A stretch of 64,000 bases of DNA from positions 13,144,001 to 13,208,000 of the forward strand of contig JBHGNT010000017.1 of NCBI GenBank assembly GCA_043228905.1. Direction: 5' to 3'. This document shows, piece by piece, positions 31,573-42,272 of this stretch (positions are counted from its first letter, which is position 1; each line of letters begins with the position of its first letter). The DNA comes from Azolla caroliniana (Eukaryota; Polypodiophyta). Made by a program: the position numbers and the translations under genes. Below the pieces are notes generated by a model. The model was given only the letters and a program-made list of their open reading frames with translations. It searched no databases and was not told the origin of the DNA.

Positions 31573-32040
31573 GCTCATGTTGTCGCAGTACAGGGAAGTC
31601 GGATCCTTGATTGGTACGCCCAGATCCTTCAAAATCCTCTTGAGCCATACGGCTTCACACGCAACTACAGCTGCACCCCTGTATTCCGCTTCTGTACTCG
31701 AAACAGCGACGGTGGGCTGCTTCTTGCTACTCCAGGATATTGCTCCGCTGCCGAGGGAGAAAACAAATCCGGAAGTTGATCTTCTATCAGTTTTGTAGCC
31801 GGCCCAATCGGCGTCTGTGTACCCCTCGAGTCGTATTGGCATCGCGGTCTTGTAGAGGATGCCGCAATCCATTGTGCCGCTCACGTAGCGTAGAACTTAC
31901 TTAGCGCAATCCAAGTGAGTATCACGCGGTGTTTGCATGAATTGGCTAAGGAGACCGACCGGATAACTCAGATCGGGTCATGCGATCGTGAGGTAGATGA
32001 GACTCCCGATGAGTTGCCGATACTGAGTCGGCTCACACGC
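31573..32040 (-). pseudogene. copia B2 RNase H fragment between two insertions
   Basis: Minus-strand RNase H (SGTMDCGILYKTAMPIRLEGYTDADWAGYKTDRRSTSGFVF, SSTEAEYRGAAVVACEAVWLKRILKDL, DNMSS), aligned with B1 13491-13955. It is bounded on the left by the DNA transposon and on the right at ACGC (32037-32040) by element C. The coding frame has a stop at the LRYVS-homologous position. Confidence 0.88.
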
Positions 32041-32124
32041 TGTCGTAGTGTAATTTGTACACTACGTGAAAAATTACATTTTTGGTCTCTCCGGATAGGA
32101 CATGGAGTACCCGGTGAGAACCGG

Positions 32125-32844
32125 TGTCGTAGTGTATTTTGTACACTACGTGAAAAACGTATATAGTATTAGATTCAATAAAAAATGAAGAAATAGAAGA
32201 AAATAGCAAAATAAATGGAACATGCATAGGGCAAGATTCGAACCTTGCACCTCCATGTTAATAATGTAATGTCTTACCATTACACTAGCATTTCATTAGT
32301 GTTAAAGCATAGATGTCCCACATAGAAAGGTAAATTCACGCTAGGATAAACATTAGAAAAACGCATAACAAAAGAAAAAGCTACACATACACATCTAACG
32401 TGCATGATAAAAAAACGCACAAGTTAGAAAAAAGCATGATCACTTTAGATAAAGCATATAGTCTATCTATAGGAAAAGCATGGGGTCTATAGTTAGAGAA
32501 AAAGCATGGATTACTAAGACTTCCTCATCACTACATAAGGATGGGGAGCACAATGTAATTGTGTGTGAAAAATATTTGGGAAATTGGATATATTTCCTAA
32601 AACACCAACAATCAATAAAATATACTCGTGGGATTCACGAGTTTAAGATAATCTATCTCTATCAATCTAAATACATATTTTTACATAAATATTAATCAAT
32701 AAAATACATTATACTTGTGGGATTCACAAGTTTCTAATAATCTACTCATAATTATAATAGTCTCAAATTCTTCCTCCTCCTAGTCCAAAACCCCGGTGGT
32801 TCCCACCCGACTCACGCAACGATCCGGAGCCAAAAGGCACGACA
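32125..32844 (+). mobile_element. Solo LTR of the C family, TSD CCGG
   Basis: 720 bases, TGTCGTAGTGTATTTTG...GGCACGACA, inserted in the 5' LTR of C. CCGG flanks both sides (32121-32124 and 32845-32848), and the 3' LTR shows the empty site GAGAACCGGAAGAAGG. It is a diverged subfamily member of the same LTR type (shared GGCAAGATTC-AACCTTGCACCTCCATG and the end CAAAACCCCGGTGGTTCCCACCCGACTCACGC). It arose by insertion and later LTR-LTR recombination. Confidence 0.93.
32228..32294 (-). other. Pol III-like A and B boxes inside the solo LTR
   Basis: On the minus strand TAGTGTAATGG (32287-32277) fits the A-box consensus TRGYNNANNGG, and GGTTCGAATC (32244-32235) is a perfect B box. Start-to-start distance is 43 bases, as in tRNA genes. 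A possible T-stem GCAAG/CTTGC flanks the B box, but the acceptor stem does not pair, so this is tRNA-like rather than a tRNA gene. The element C LTRs have a more decayed version (about 33112-33170 and 37725-37783). Confidence 0.5.
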
Positions 32845-33679
32845 CCGGAAGAAGGAACCGGTAAGGACCGAAACCGGCAAGGAGACCTGGCAAGAGCCAG
32901 ATGAAGAAGGCCGGTGAGAGTTGGTGAGAAACGGACGAAGAGATCGGTAAGGAGGTCCTGGTAAGAACCGGACAAAGAAAACTATCAAGCACCGGATGAA
33001 GCAAACCCGGAAAGAGCCGGATGAAGAAGGTCGGTGAGAGTCTCTCACCGGATGAAGAGACGTATTTGTAAATAGAAGAAAGTATAAATATATATATATT
33101 ACATGCAGAGGGCAAGATTCAAACCTTGCACCTCCATGTTAATAATGTTAAGCCTTATCATTGTAGTAGGGTATTATGAATTTTAAAGTTATACTAAACT
33201 TTATTCCATGTAAAATTTCTATACATGCATGGTACAAAAGTTATTCATGCATAGACACTCGAGTTAGAAAGAAAAGATGAGATAGAAAGCTAATCATGCA
33301 CATGTAGTGTCCATGAAAACTAAAGATAGAAAAAGCATGATGCTTGCATGTGATAAACTTAGACTCTTCCAACACTATATAAGGAAGAGAGAAAGATGTA
33401 TAGAGGTTGTTGATTATTTTACAAGGGTTGATTAATATAAGATAATCATGGGATTCACGAATTTGCTAACTATTCTCTCTTAATTTGATTACTCACTAGT
33501 ACACTATACTTGTGGGATTCACGAGGTTTTCATATCTTTCTTTCTTACAATAAATTTCATATTCTTAATTGCCTTAGAATTTTCTTTCCTCCTAGTCCAA
33601 AACCCCAGCGGTTCTCACCCGACTCACGCAACGATCCGGAGCCGAAAGGCACGACACAAGTGGTGAACCCGACGTGAAC

Positions 33680-35229
33680 ATGGGTGGCAAGGAGATGGAA
33701 AATCAACCGGAGGCTAACAACATGATGATGATGTTCGAGCGGATGCTTCAGGAACAACGTGCGATGTGGGTGATAGCGGCGGTAGTAGAGAGGCTCGTGC
33801 AACGGATCGGGCAATTCAACGGAAAGGACGTATCACGCTATCTTCGGGACTACAAGGCGGAAATGCTACGGTGCGGGATTTCGGAAGGACTACAAGTGGC
33901 ATCCTTCAACCGGGTGGCTACCGATGGGCTTCAAGCAAGTATCCACGGGCTACGACAACAAAATCCGACGTGGGAAGCGTTTGAAGAGGCGCTAAAGACC
34001 ACATTCGCTATCGAGGACTCCTCCAAGGCAACGCGGAGAGGATTCGAGGATTGGGTAGAAATGCCGGACAAGGGGATGAAGGTCCTCGATGTGTTTTCGG
34101 CATTCGAAAGTCAGTTCGGGAGGTTGTCTGCGAGAGATCAAGCTATCCTCGCACCGGACAAAGTTATCATGTTCTTACGAGCTGTAGACGTCCGGGACCG
34201 GAAGGATCTTGGAGTGCTTCTAGAGGACACGACTATCGAGATCAGCCTCACCGAAACATGGGAAAGCGTGCGGGATATCGTCGCGCGATACACAAAAGGG
34301 GGCAATGGCTTGCCAACGAAGAAAAGAGGGTTTCGGAATCGAGATCCGGATTGGAAGACCATCAACCGCGGGCTCAGGAAGCTACGACTGAGAAGGGAAT
34401 CGACACAACTACGGTGGAGCAGTTGCTGAAAGAGATGGAGAATCTAAAAATCGCGATGGTGAAGAAGTCAGATGACCGTCCCACATGTTCCAAGTATATG
34501 GACCGTCAATGCATATGGTGCGATAGCACCGAACATGATCGGAGGGATTGCGACGGGCACAAAGAGGCATTACGACGGGATCTTATCTACTATGAGGGAA
34601 ATCGGATTCATTCGATGGACTCTTGGAAGCCACTCCGACCGAACTTCGGGAAAGGCGGCGTAAAGAAGATCCTAGAGGACGAAATAACGGCGAATAACAA
34701 TTACACGACAACTGCGGGAATACGTGTCGGGGAGTCATTGGGATCAAAGATGTCTTTTTGGCCGGAAGTGCTAGAAAACACCGAGAAAACCGACTCTAAC
34801 GAGATCCGAAGCACCGCGGAAGGCATCCGGGAAGCTACGGGATGGGAGTGCCCCATCGATAAGAATAGTGTGTTTGCTTTATGCCAATTGCATGAAGTGT
34901 ATGTAGATGAGAAGCGACGGCGCACGGATGAGGCGGCCGGTCCATCGAAGACACCGGAAAGCTGGAACTCCGGAGGTAAGGGAAAAGAAAAGATGATTCC
35001 GGCATTCAAGCTCGCCTCGGACATCGAACAACAAACGGACTTGAAAAAGGTGTTCAAGGAGAGAATCCTCGATAGCCGGGTAGATTTTTCGCTTCGAGAA
35101 TTACTCGGAATAGCGAAGAAGGAGTTCCACGATCTTCTTGTGGATCTCGTGAAGAGAAAAAGGCAAAGTACGGAGGAGAACGCTCCAAGGGTGAATGCAA
35201 ATACCGTTCTAATGAATGACACCGAATTG
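33680..35229 (+). pseudogene. Element C gag with zinc knuckle, frameshifted
   Basis: The ATG at 33680 opens a gag-like protein (IGQFNGKDVSRYLRDYKAEMLRCGISEGLQVASFNRVA, FEEALKTTFAIEDSSKATRRGFEDWV). The frame shifts near the G run at about 34300, and the second frame carries DDRPTCSKYMDRQCIWCDSTEHDRRDCDGH (zinc knuckle CX2CX4HX4C) and a long charged linker to the protease. Both halves are otherwise open, so one indel separates this from an intact gag. Confidence 0.8.
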
Positions 35230-35724
35230 GAGGACGAAATACCGAATTCTCACTACACAAAGCCACACTGGGCACGCGCAACTACGGAGACTCCGGTCCG
35301 AATCGGTAACATCAAAGAGCCCGTGCTAGCATTGATTGATCACAGATCGGAGATCAATTTGATGTCCAAGGAATTCTAACGGAAGGGTAAGTGGCCTATT
35401 AACACGAATCATGGGTGGAAGATCCGGGCGGCCACTAAAGCAACGGAAGATCTATTTGCGGCTTGTCCGGATGTGATGGTGAAGATCGGGGATGTCGAGA
35501 TCGACCAAAATTTCTTCGTACAAGACGAGGTCTCACACTCCGTGATCCTCGGCCAACCTTTTATCACGGCATCACGGATGGAGACAAAGGTGCTCGATAG
35601 CGGTGCGGCTTTTGCGCGAATTCGGAGCCAAAAAGAAGGGAAATCCGTCCAATTCCTAACGGTGCCGGCAAATCATGAAAGGAACAAGAGAGAGCTCTTG
35701 TCCCAAACAAGAATGGATTTTTAG
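35230..35724 (+). pseudogene. Element C aspartic protease
   Basis: Retropepsin-type domain: YTKPHWARATTETPVRIGNIKEPVLALIDHRSEINLMSKEF, then a TAA (35377-35379), then GKWPINTNHGWKIRAATKA, GDVEIDQNFFVQDEVSHSVILGQPFITASRMETKV. The active site ALIDHRSEIN has Arg where relatives usually have Gly after DH, which together with the stop suggests loss of activity. The VILGQPFI strand is the conserved C-terminal part of the fold. Confidence 0.8.
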
Positions 35725-35725
35725 A

Positions 35726-37319
35726 ACGGACTGTTGCGGAGTGGGCAAGTGATAGTCCGAGAAGCCCTGATACCCCACACAGGAAGAAACCTCTCGATGC
35801 AAAACAAGTACGAATCGGTCCGGATGGGGCATCCACGTACACGGCCGTAACCGGAGGAATGAAGAAAGAATACCGAAAAGTGGAGGATAAGTTACGGTCG
35901 GCATCAATAATAAAAGAAGATGAAGAAATCGTGGGAATAGTCGAAGAAGTGTTCTATGGGAGCACACTACAACGGCTTGAAGAGCTCGCGGAAGATACAA
36001 GCCAGGGAAACTAGGTAATTCCGGTGGAGTCAGTTGAGATGTACGAGATCATTGAGAAAATGGGGCCGGATGCGCTCCGCAAAGAAGAAGCAATGGTAAG
36101 TACGAAATATAAGACCGTGGAGAAGAAAGTGAAACCGGCCGCGGGACCGTTACCCGCAGATAGCAAACAAAAGAGGAAAGAAGTCTCGGGGGATCCGACA
36201 CTTCGGAAGTCCATGGATATCGGACATGCCTTCACGGATGAGACCCGGAAGAAACTTCGATACCGAGAGTTGCATCCGACATTCTCACCGACAATCAACT
36301 TCAAATGGATGGTCGACATTGTAGCCATGCCAACCAGGATCGGACAAAAGAAGTACTTGGTGTTAGCTCGGGAAGATCTCACAAATCAAGTAGAAGGTCG
36401 GGCGCTACGGAGGAAAACGTGTTCTATGGTATGCCAATTCCTTTTGGAAGAAGTGTTTTGTAGGTACGGGTGCATAGGACAAGTGATTGCGGATCGGGGA
36501 GAACTTGACTCCGATAAAGCTAGGGGATTCTTCGCCAAACATGGAGTTCGGTTAACACTAACAACGACATACAATCCGGAAGCCAACGGGAAGGTCGAGC
36601 GAGGACATAGTCCGATCGTCAAAGCACTTGCCAAAGCATGCGACGGAAGGGTGATAAATTGGCCGCAGATGCTCCCATATGCACTATGGGCGGATCGGAC
36701 AACGCATAGCTCCGTAACCAATTATATGCCGACAGAACTCATGACCGGACAAGCACCGGTAATGCCGACGGAAACCGCAATCGCGACATGGACAATGCTA
36801 CCATGGAAGGAAGAGATGAGCTGGGAAGAACTACTAGCGGTCCGGATACGACAACTAGAGGGAAGACCGGAAGACATAGCGGAAGCAATACGCCGACAAC
36901 AAGAAGCGCGATTCCGGAATAAAAGTCGGTTCGACACAAAGCATCGACTACGACCGCGGAAGATTGAAGAAGGAGATTGGGTGATTGTCTACGACAGTAG
37001 TTTGGATCATCAACATACAACGATGCGGAAGTTCACGAAAAGGTGGTTCGGACCATACGAGGTTCGGGAAGTTTTCGACAACGGAACTTACCAACTATGC
37101 GAGTTAGATGGAACAATGCTACGAGTGCCTATAGTCGGGAAACGGGTGAAGATTTTCAAGAAGCGGACTGATGAAGAACCCTATGTGATCCTAGACAAGA
37201 CCGATCAGAAGGAGCAATCAGACGAAGATCGTGATGATGCGGAAAGCGAAGAAAGTGGATTAGAACTCATCGTCGACTTAAGGGGAGAATCGGAGGAAGC
37301 TTCGGATGAAGGTGAATAG
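35726..37319 (+). pseudogene. Element C integrase fused to the RT lead-in; RT and RNase H deleted
   Basis: One frame apart from a TAG at 36013-36015. The first part (to about residue RYRELH, base 36275) is the linker that normally precedes reverse transcriptase. It then passes straight into PTFSPTINFKWMVDIVAMP, the start of the integrase core. The core has Asp (VDIVAMP), Asp (IADRGELD) and Glu (NGKVERGHSPIVKAL), an intact D,D,E set. A C-terminal domain follows (EGDWVIVYDSSLDHQHTTMRKFTKRWFGPYEV, the GPY/F motif). The missing RT and RNase H show that this copy could move only with help in trans. Confidence 0.88.
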
Positions 37320-37375
37320 CAAGCATCGGGGACTTCGGCACATACCGGAGGATGTGCGGGTTCGGAGGGGGCGAG

Positions 37376-38267
37376 TGTCGTAGTGTAATTCGTACACTAC
37401 GTGAAAAATTACATTTTTGGTCTCTCCGGATAGGACATGGAGTACCCGGTGAGAACCGGAAGAAGGAACCGGTAAGGACCGAAACCGGCAAGGAGACCCG
37501 GCAAGAGCCGGATGAAGAAGGCCGGTGAGAGTCGGTGAGAAACGGACGAAGAGATCGGTAAGGAGGTCCCGGTAAGAACCGGACAAAGAAAACTATCAAG
37601 CACCAGATGAAGCAAAACCGGAAAGAGCCGGATGAAGAAGGCCGGTGAGAGTCTCTCACCGGATGAAGAGATGTATTTGTAAATAGAAGAAAGTATAAAT
37701 ATATATATATTACATGCATAGGGCAAGATTCAAACCTTGCACCTCCATGTTAATAATGTTAAGCCTTATCATTGTAGTAGGGTATTATGAATTTTAAAGT
37801 TATACTAAACTTTATTCCATGTAAAATTTCTATACATGCATGGTACAAAAGTTATTCATGCATAGACACTCGAGTTAGAAAGAAAAGATGAGATAGAAAG
37901 CTAATCATGCACATGTAGTGTCCATGAAAACTAAAGATAGAAAAAGCATGATGCTTGCATGTGATAAACTTAGACTCTTCCAACACTATATAAGGAAGAG
38001 AGAAAGATGTATAGAGGTTGTTGATTATTTTACAAGGGTTGATTAATATAAGATAATCGTGGGATTCACGAATTTGCTAACTATTCTCTCTTAATTTGAT
38101 TACTCACTAGTACACTATACTCGTGGGATTCACGAGGTTTTCATATCTTTCTTTCTTACAATAAATTTCATATTCTTAATTGCCTTAGAATTTTCTTTCC
38201 TCCTAGTCCAAAACCCCAGCGGTTCTCACCCGACTCACGCAACGATCCGGAGCCAAAAGGCACGACA
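37376..38267 (+). repeat. Element C 3' LTR
   Basis: 892 bases, TGTCGTAGTGTAATTCG...GGCACGACA, preceded by a purine-rich tract GGAGGGGGCGAG (37364-37375). Contains TATAAATATATATATATT (about 37692-37709) and CACTATATAAGG (about 37983-37994), either of which may be the TATA box. Followed by ACGC (38268-38271) and copia B2 sequence in register. Confidence 0.92.
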
Positions 38268-38271
38268 ACGC

Positions 38272-40217
38272 TTTGGTGCCGGAGTTCGCATCTAGTTTGA
38301 GATTACGATCGAGCGGGGTTGCCACGGATTTGCACTCAGCCATCCCAAACTTGTATAACAAGTTGAGGATGTAGTGACGTTGAGAGATCATGATTCCAGC
38401 CGGAGTCCGAATTACCTCGATGCCGAGGAAGTAGTGGAGCTCCTTCATGTCCGTCATCTCGAACTTGTCGGAAAGGAGGGATTTCACCTTAGTGATTTCG
38501 ACAAGATGCTCACCTCCAATGACTAGGTCATCCACATATAAGATGATGACGATCGGACTTGCGGAATCGCTTCGAATGTAGAGGGTGGTTGGATCATGTA
38601 CACCTCCTCATCTAATTCGCCTTGTAACAAGGCGTTCTTGACGTCCATTTGATGGAGGTGCCACCCTTTCGCCCCGGCAATCGCAATTACGGTCCGCACC
38701 GTCGTCATCTTTGCCACCAGGGCAAAGGTCTCTTCGTAGTCAACGCCATGTGTCTGAGCATATCCTTTTGCTACGAGTCGAGCTTTGTAGCAGTTTACGG
38801 AGCCATCAGCGTTGTACTTCACCTTGTAGACCCATCTGCATCCAATCGCCTTTTTGTGTGGTGAGGTGGGAACGAGATCCCACGTCTCGTTCTTCCGTAG
38901 TGCTTGCATCTCCTCGTTCATTGCTTCGATCCATCGCGGGTCCTTCGCGACTTCCGAAAAGGTTTCCGGCTCCCGTAGTGTCACTACCTTCATCATAAAG
39001 GCGTAATGGTACGCCATATAATCGTTGTAGCCGAATCGGCTTACGAGGTTCTTTTCATGAGTGGATCGGTGGAGCTTTTCATTTGCAGAGATGAGGGCTT
39101 TCTTGGCTCCAATTGGTACCTCGAAACCGCCGAACTTACTGTCAAATGAGTGAGTCGATTCATCGTCGTCGAAGCAATCATCTTCATATTCCGCCATTTT
39201 CGCCTTGCCTTTGTCCATCTTCGGGCTAGGCCATGATGTGCTTTGATCGCTCAAAGGCTCTTGTGGTTCGCTCAGTCGGGTCGTGATCGGACTTTCTTCG
39301 ATCATGCGCGTAGGGCGATCTTCATCCTCGATCTCTTGTTCGGCAGATTCCGGGTCGAGTGGAGTCAGAAGCGAAGTTGTCTCTGGTACGTACCAGGATG
39401 CGGACTCGTCAAAAACGACGTCTTGACTTACTCGAGATTTTTGAGTTGAGGGGTTGTAGCACTTGTACCCCTTTTGTTCGAGTGAGTATCCTACGAGGAT
39501 ACATTTCTCCGACTTCCGGTCAAGCTTTTGACGCTTCTCGTCGGGGATGTGCACGTATGCTATCGCGCCGAATATCCGGATGTGCGATAAGTCCGGTTTC
39601 TTTCCGAAGTATTTTTCGTGCGGAGTGACCTCGTGCATGCCGGATGTTGTGCACCGGTTCATTAGGTAGACGACCGTATTTGCAGCTTCAGCCCAATATG
39701 ACTTGGGCATATGCTTCTCGTTCATCATGGCCCGCGCTACTTCGAGGATGTGCCGATTTCTGTGCTCGGCTACTCCATTTTGTTGCGGAGTGTGTCGGCA
39801 AGTGAATTCTCGCCGAATTCCTTCCTTTCGGAGATACGCCGTGAAATCTTCCGAGTAGTACTCCTTGCCGCCATCCGATCAAAGACAACGTACATCTCGG
39901 CCCATGGCTTTCTCGACTTCATTCTTGAATTTTTGGAAGTGTCCGAACACTTCGCTCTTTTGCCGCATCGGATAGATCCAAGTGTGCCTAGAAAAGTCGT
40001 CGATGAAGAGCACGTAATATCGGTATCCGCCGAATGTCGTCGTTTGAGCCGGACCCCATACATCAGAATGAATTACGTCGAGTACGCCTTTGCTCACGTT
40101 CCGCTCCTTCGGAAATGGGTGTCGGTGTTGCTTGCCGAATTGGCACGCTTCGCATACACCTTCAATCTCCTTCTCTTTGAATTTTGGGAGTCCGATGACG
40201 ACTCCTTTCGATTTCAT
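38272..40217 (-). pseudogene. copia B2 integrase and reverse transcriptase
   Basis: Minus strand. 40217-39879 has the integrase start (HRHPFPKERNVSKGVLDVIHSDVWGPAQTTTFGGYRYYVLFIDDFSRHTWIYPM). 39728-38523 has the integrase C-terminal part (MMNEKHMPKSYWAEAANTVVYLMNRC, GKKPDLSHIRIFGAIAYVH), an acidic linker and RT (IGCRWVYKVKYNADGSVNCYKARLVAKGYAQTHGVDYEETF, MDVKNALLQGELDEEVYMIQPPS). A deletion near 38585 relative to B1 (about 140 bases) then joins to DDLVIGGEHLVEITKVKSLLSDKFEMTDMKELHYF (38535-38272). It ends at ACGC beside element C. Confidence 0.87.
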
Positions 40218-40226
40218 TGCTTTGAG

Positions 40227-41724
40227 TTAGTTGAGATTGATGTGGCCGATTCGCTTATGCCATAGCTCTATGTCGGATTCGGCTTTCGTGCTTTTCGCGA
40301 ACATGGCGGATTTCATCTCGTGCGAATCGAGAATGAACATCTGGCCCTCTCTTCTTCCACGTGCGATGATTTGGCCTTCTTTTTCGATGAAGCACCCTTC
40401 TTGATCGAATCGTACTTGCATCCCTTGCTCAACCATTTGGCCGACCGAGACCAAATTCTTTGTGATGGTAGGAACATGCAAGACATTTTTAATGTATGTT
40501 TGCTTACCTCTTTCGCTGAACGGGACATTGCCGATGTGCCAAATCGGGTGCGTAGTGTCATCTCCGGTTTCGACATAACTAGGTCGCCCCGGCTCTCGAA
40601 GTTCGAGAAACCATTCTTTATGGGATGTCATATGGTTTGAGGCTCCGGAGTCTACAAACCATACGTCCTCCGGATTGGGGGCACTAGTTGAGGTAGAGGC
40701 CAACATAGGCTTTGCTCTATGTTTCATCATGAACATTCCGCTACGGTCGGAGTTGTATGCGTACATTCCACCACGATCCTCGTAGTCGAAGTTGTGCCCG
40801 TACATCCGCTATACTCTTCGTAGTCAGAATTGTGCGCGTAATTCGTGAGTTGTCGGCTTGTGGAAGCCGATCCACGTATCTTCTTTCGGCACTCTTCTTC
40901 GTGGTGGCCGAGCTTTCCGCAATTTCCGCATTTGGTTGCATTTTGACGGCTCGGGCCGGAGTGGAAGCTCCCCCCCTTCTTGCAAAGGCTCCTCGTTGGC
41001 CTCCGTTTTGCGGCCGATATTGGGAGTTGTTGTCGTAGGTCAAACCTCGTTTGCCTTGTCCTTGGCCGAATCGGCCTCTCATTCATGCGCATCCTCTTCC
41101 TCCATTAGAGTGTGTGTAGAGCATGTGGCCTTCCGACTCATTGCTCCTTGTACGCACGTGGTTTTCTTCGACCAATAGCATTGATTGGAGCTCGAAGAAG
41201 GAGGGAGATTTTTCCCGTGCTAGAACGGCGGTTCGCATCGCGCCGAACCGTGGTGCGAGGCCGCCGAGGCATATTTGCACCATCTCATCATCATCTATAC
41301 TTACGCTTATTGAGCCGAGCGAGTCGCAAAGCTCCTTGATCTTCAAGGTGTATGTTGTGATGGACATGTCCCTTTGTGTAATGTTGTTGAACTCTTGGCG
41401 GAGTTGAAGCTTCCTCGCGGTCGTGTTGGTGGCGAAAATCTTTCATAGATTTTCCCACGCTTCCTTCGACGTCTTGGCTTCTCGTATGTAACGGAGCATG
41501 TGGTCGTGAACACATGTCGCCAAACAATACATCACGCGGCTTGCGGCTTGCTCCCATGTCGCGTATCCGGGAGCCGCTTCGGCGGGTCGGTCTTCATGCG
41601 CTCCTTTGATGTAGTTCCAATAGCCTTGTCCGACAAGGTATTGGTGCATCTTGTACTCCCAAGATGCGAAGTTGTTTCGATCCAACTTCTCGGTAGGGAG
41701 AGCGTTCCCCATTTGAGTATTCAT
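40227..41724 (-). pseudogene. copia B2 gag, protease and pre-integrase
   Basis: ATG at 41722-41724 (MNTQMGNALPTEKLDRNNFASWEYKMHQYL). A stop falls near 41441 after KEAWENL. The gag body continues and a TGA at 41083-41085 follows GGRGCA, the same position as in B1. The zinc knuckle CGNCGKLGHHEEEC and an intact protease motif EDVWFVDSGASNHMTSH (40675-40620) follow, then the pre-integrase SDIELWHKRIGHINLN. B2 keeps the catalytic DSG that B1 has lost. Confidence 0.88.
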
Positions 41725-41883
41725 TATGTCGATTCTTCTTCTTCTTCTTCTCTCTTCGAATGCGAGCTATGTAGCGAAGCTACGATAGCTATGAGCCAGT
41801 TCTTGGTTGTCGGCGTAGAGCACAACACACGATCACGATGAGGCGAATGGGCTAGATCGAGCTACCAAATCGCTCTGATACCA
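41725..41883 (-). other. B2 leader and primer-binding site
   Basis: Almost identical to the B1 leader. GCTCTGATACCA at 41872-41883 (minus strand TGGTATCAGAGC) is the initiator tRNA(Met) primer site directly inside the 5' LTR. Confidence 0.9.
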
Positions 41884-41933
41884 TGTAAAGAATCAAGATA
41901 TGGATTCTTGTGAAGCGGAAAAGATGTGAGTTA

Positions 41934-41976
<43 letters not shown>

Positions 41977-42272
41977 AGCAAAGAGAATACACAAGGTAAA
42001 AGTATATTCACAAAGGAGAAAGACTCAACGTTATACAAGGTGGGAGGAGGGTGCTTTATGTAGTCACCCTCTCTCTTCATTAACTACAAGCCTCATGGAG
42101 CATAGGGAATGTGAAAGCTCATAAGTTATGTGTCATAGAATATGATTCTATGACTCATACTAAATGCTAGAATACAAAGTGGTGACATAATGGTGACTCT
42201 TGACCGTTGGAGTGTCTCTTCACTCTCAAGGTGAGTTCACACACTAGACCAAGTTGAGCTTGATTCTCAACA
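41884..42272 (-). repeat. B2 5' LTR (right)
   Basis: 389 bases with intact TG...CA ends, pairing with 18635-19037. The (GT)n/(GA)n tract at about 41935-41975 is shorter than in the left LTR. Outside is CGGGC (42273-42277), the target duplication. Confidence 0.92.

Larger units (their letters stand above)
32041..33656 (+). repeat. Element C 5' LTR with nested solo LTR
   Basis: Starts TGTCGTAGTGTAATTTG and ends GGCACGACA. Total 1,616 bases; subtracting the solo LTR and its duplicated CCGG (724 bases) leaves 892, exactly the length of the 3' LTR. About a dozen differences from the 3' LTR are visible and nearly all are transitions (C/T or G/A), the pattern expected from deamination of methylated cytosines. 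A possible primer site, TGGTGAACCCGACGTG, lies at 33661-33676. Confidence 0.92.
32041..38267 (+). mobile_element. Ty3/gypsy-type element C lacking reverse transcriptase, TSD ACGC
   Basis: LTRs at 32041-33656 (with a nested solo LTR) and 37376-38267, TG...CA ends, TSD ACGC at 32037-32040 and 38268-38271. The internal region holds gag, an aspartic protease and an integrase, but no reverse transcriptase or RNase H. Integrase is last, as in Ty3/gypsy. The protease and integrase text resembles the Ty3/gypsy type abundant in basidiomycetes; which plant lineages carry it I cannot judge from here. It splits copia B2. Confidence 0.9.
18635..42272 (-). mobile_element. Ty1/copia family B, copy B2, split by two insertions, TSD CGGGC
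   Basis: Minus-strand copia sister of B1, with LTRs at 18635-19037 and 41884-42272 and flanking CGGGC duplications at 18630-18634 and 42273-42277. Removing the DNA transposon (19528-31568) and element C (32041-38267) with their duplications leaves about 5.36 kb, close to B1 (5.17 kb). Joining the outer flanks restores the open gypsy E reading frame (AVTG-HDMYSFLDG). A roughly 140-base deletion in RT (near 38585) and stops make it non-coding. Confidence 0.93.

Noticed and set aside
32228-32294. Functional tRNA gene
   Set aside because: A and B boxes fit, but the acceptor stem does not pair and the T-arm is one base out of register.
32780-33115. Ser/Leu-rich minus-strand proteins in the C-family LTR
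   Set aside because: Non-coding LTR sequence; the same frames appear in the other LTR copies and have no domain.
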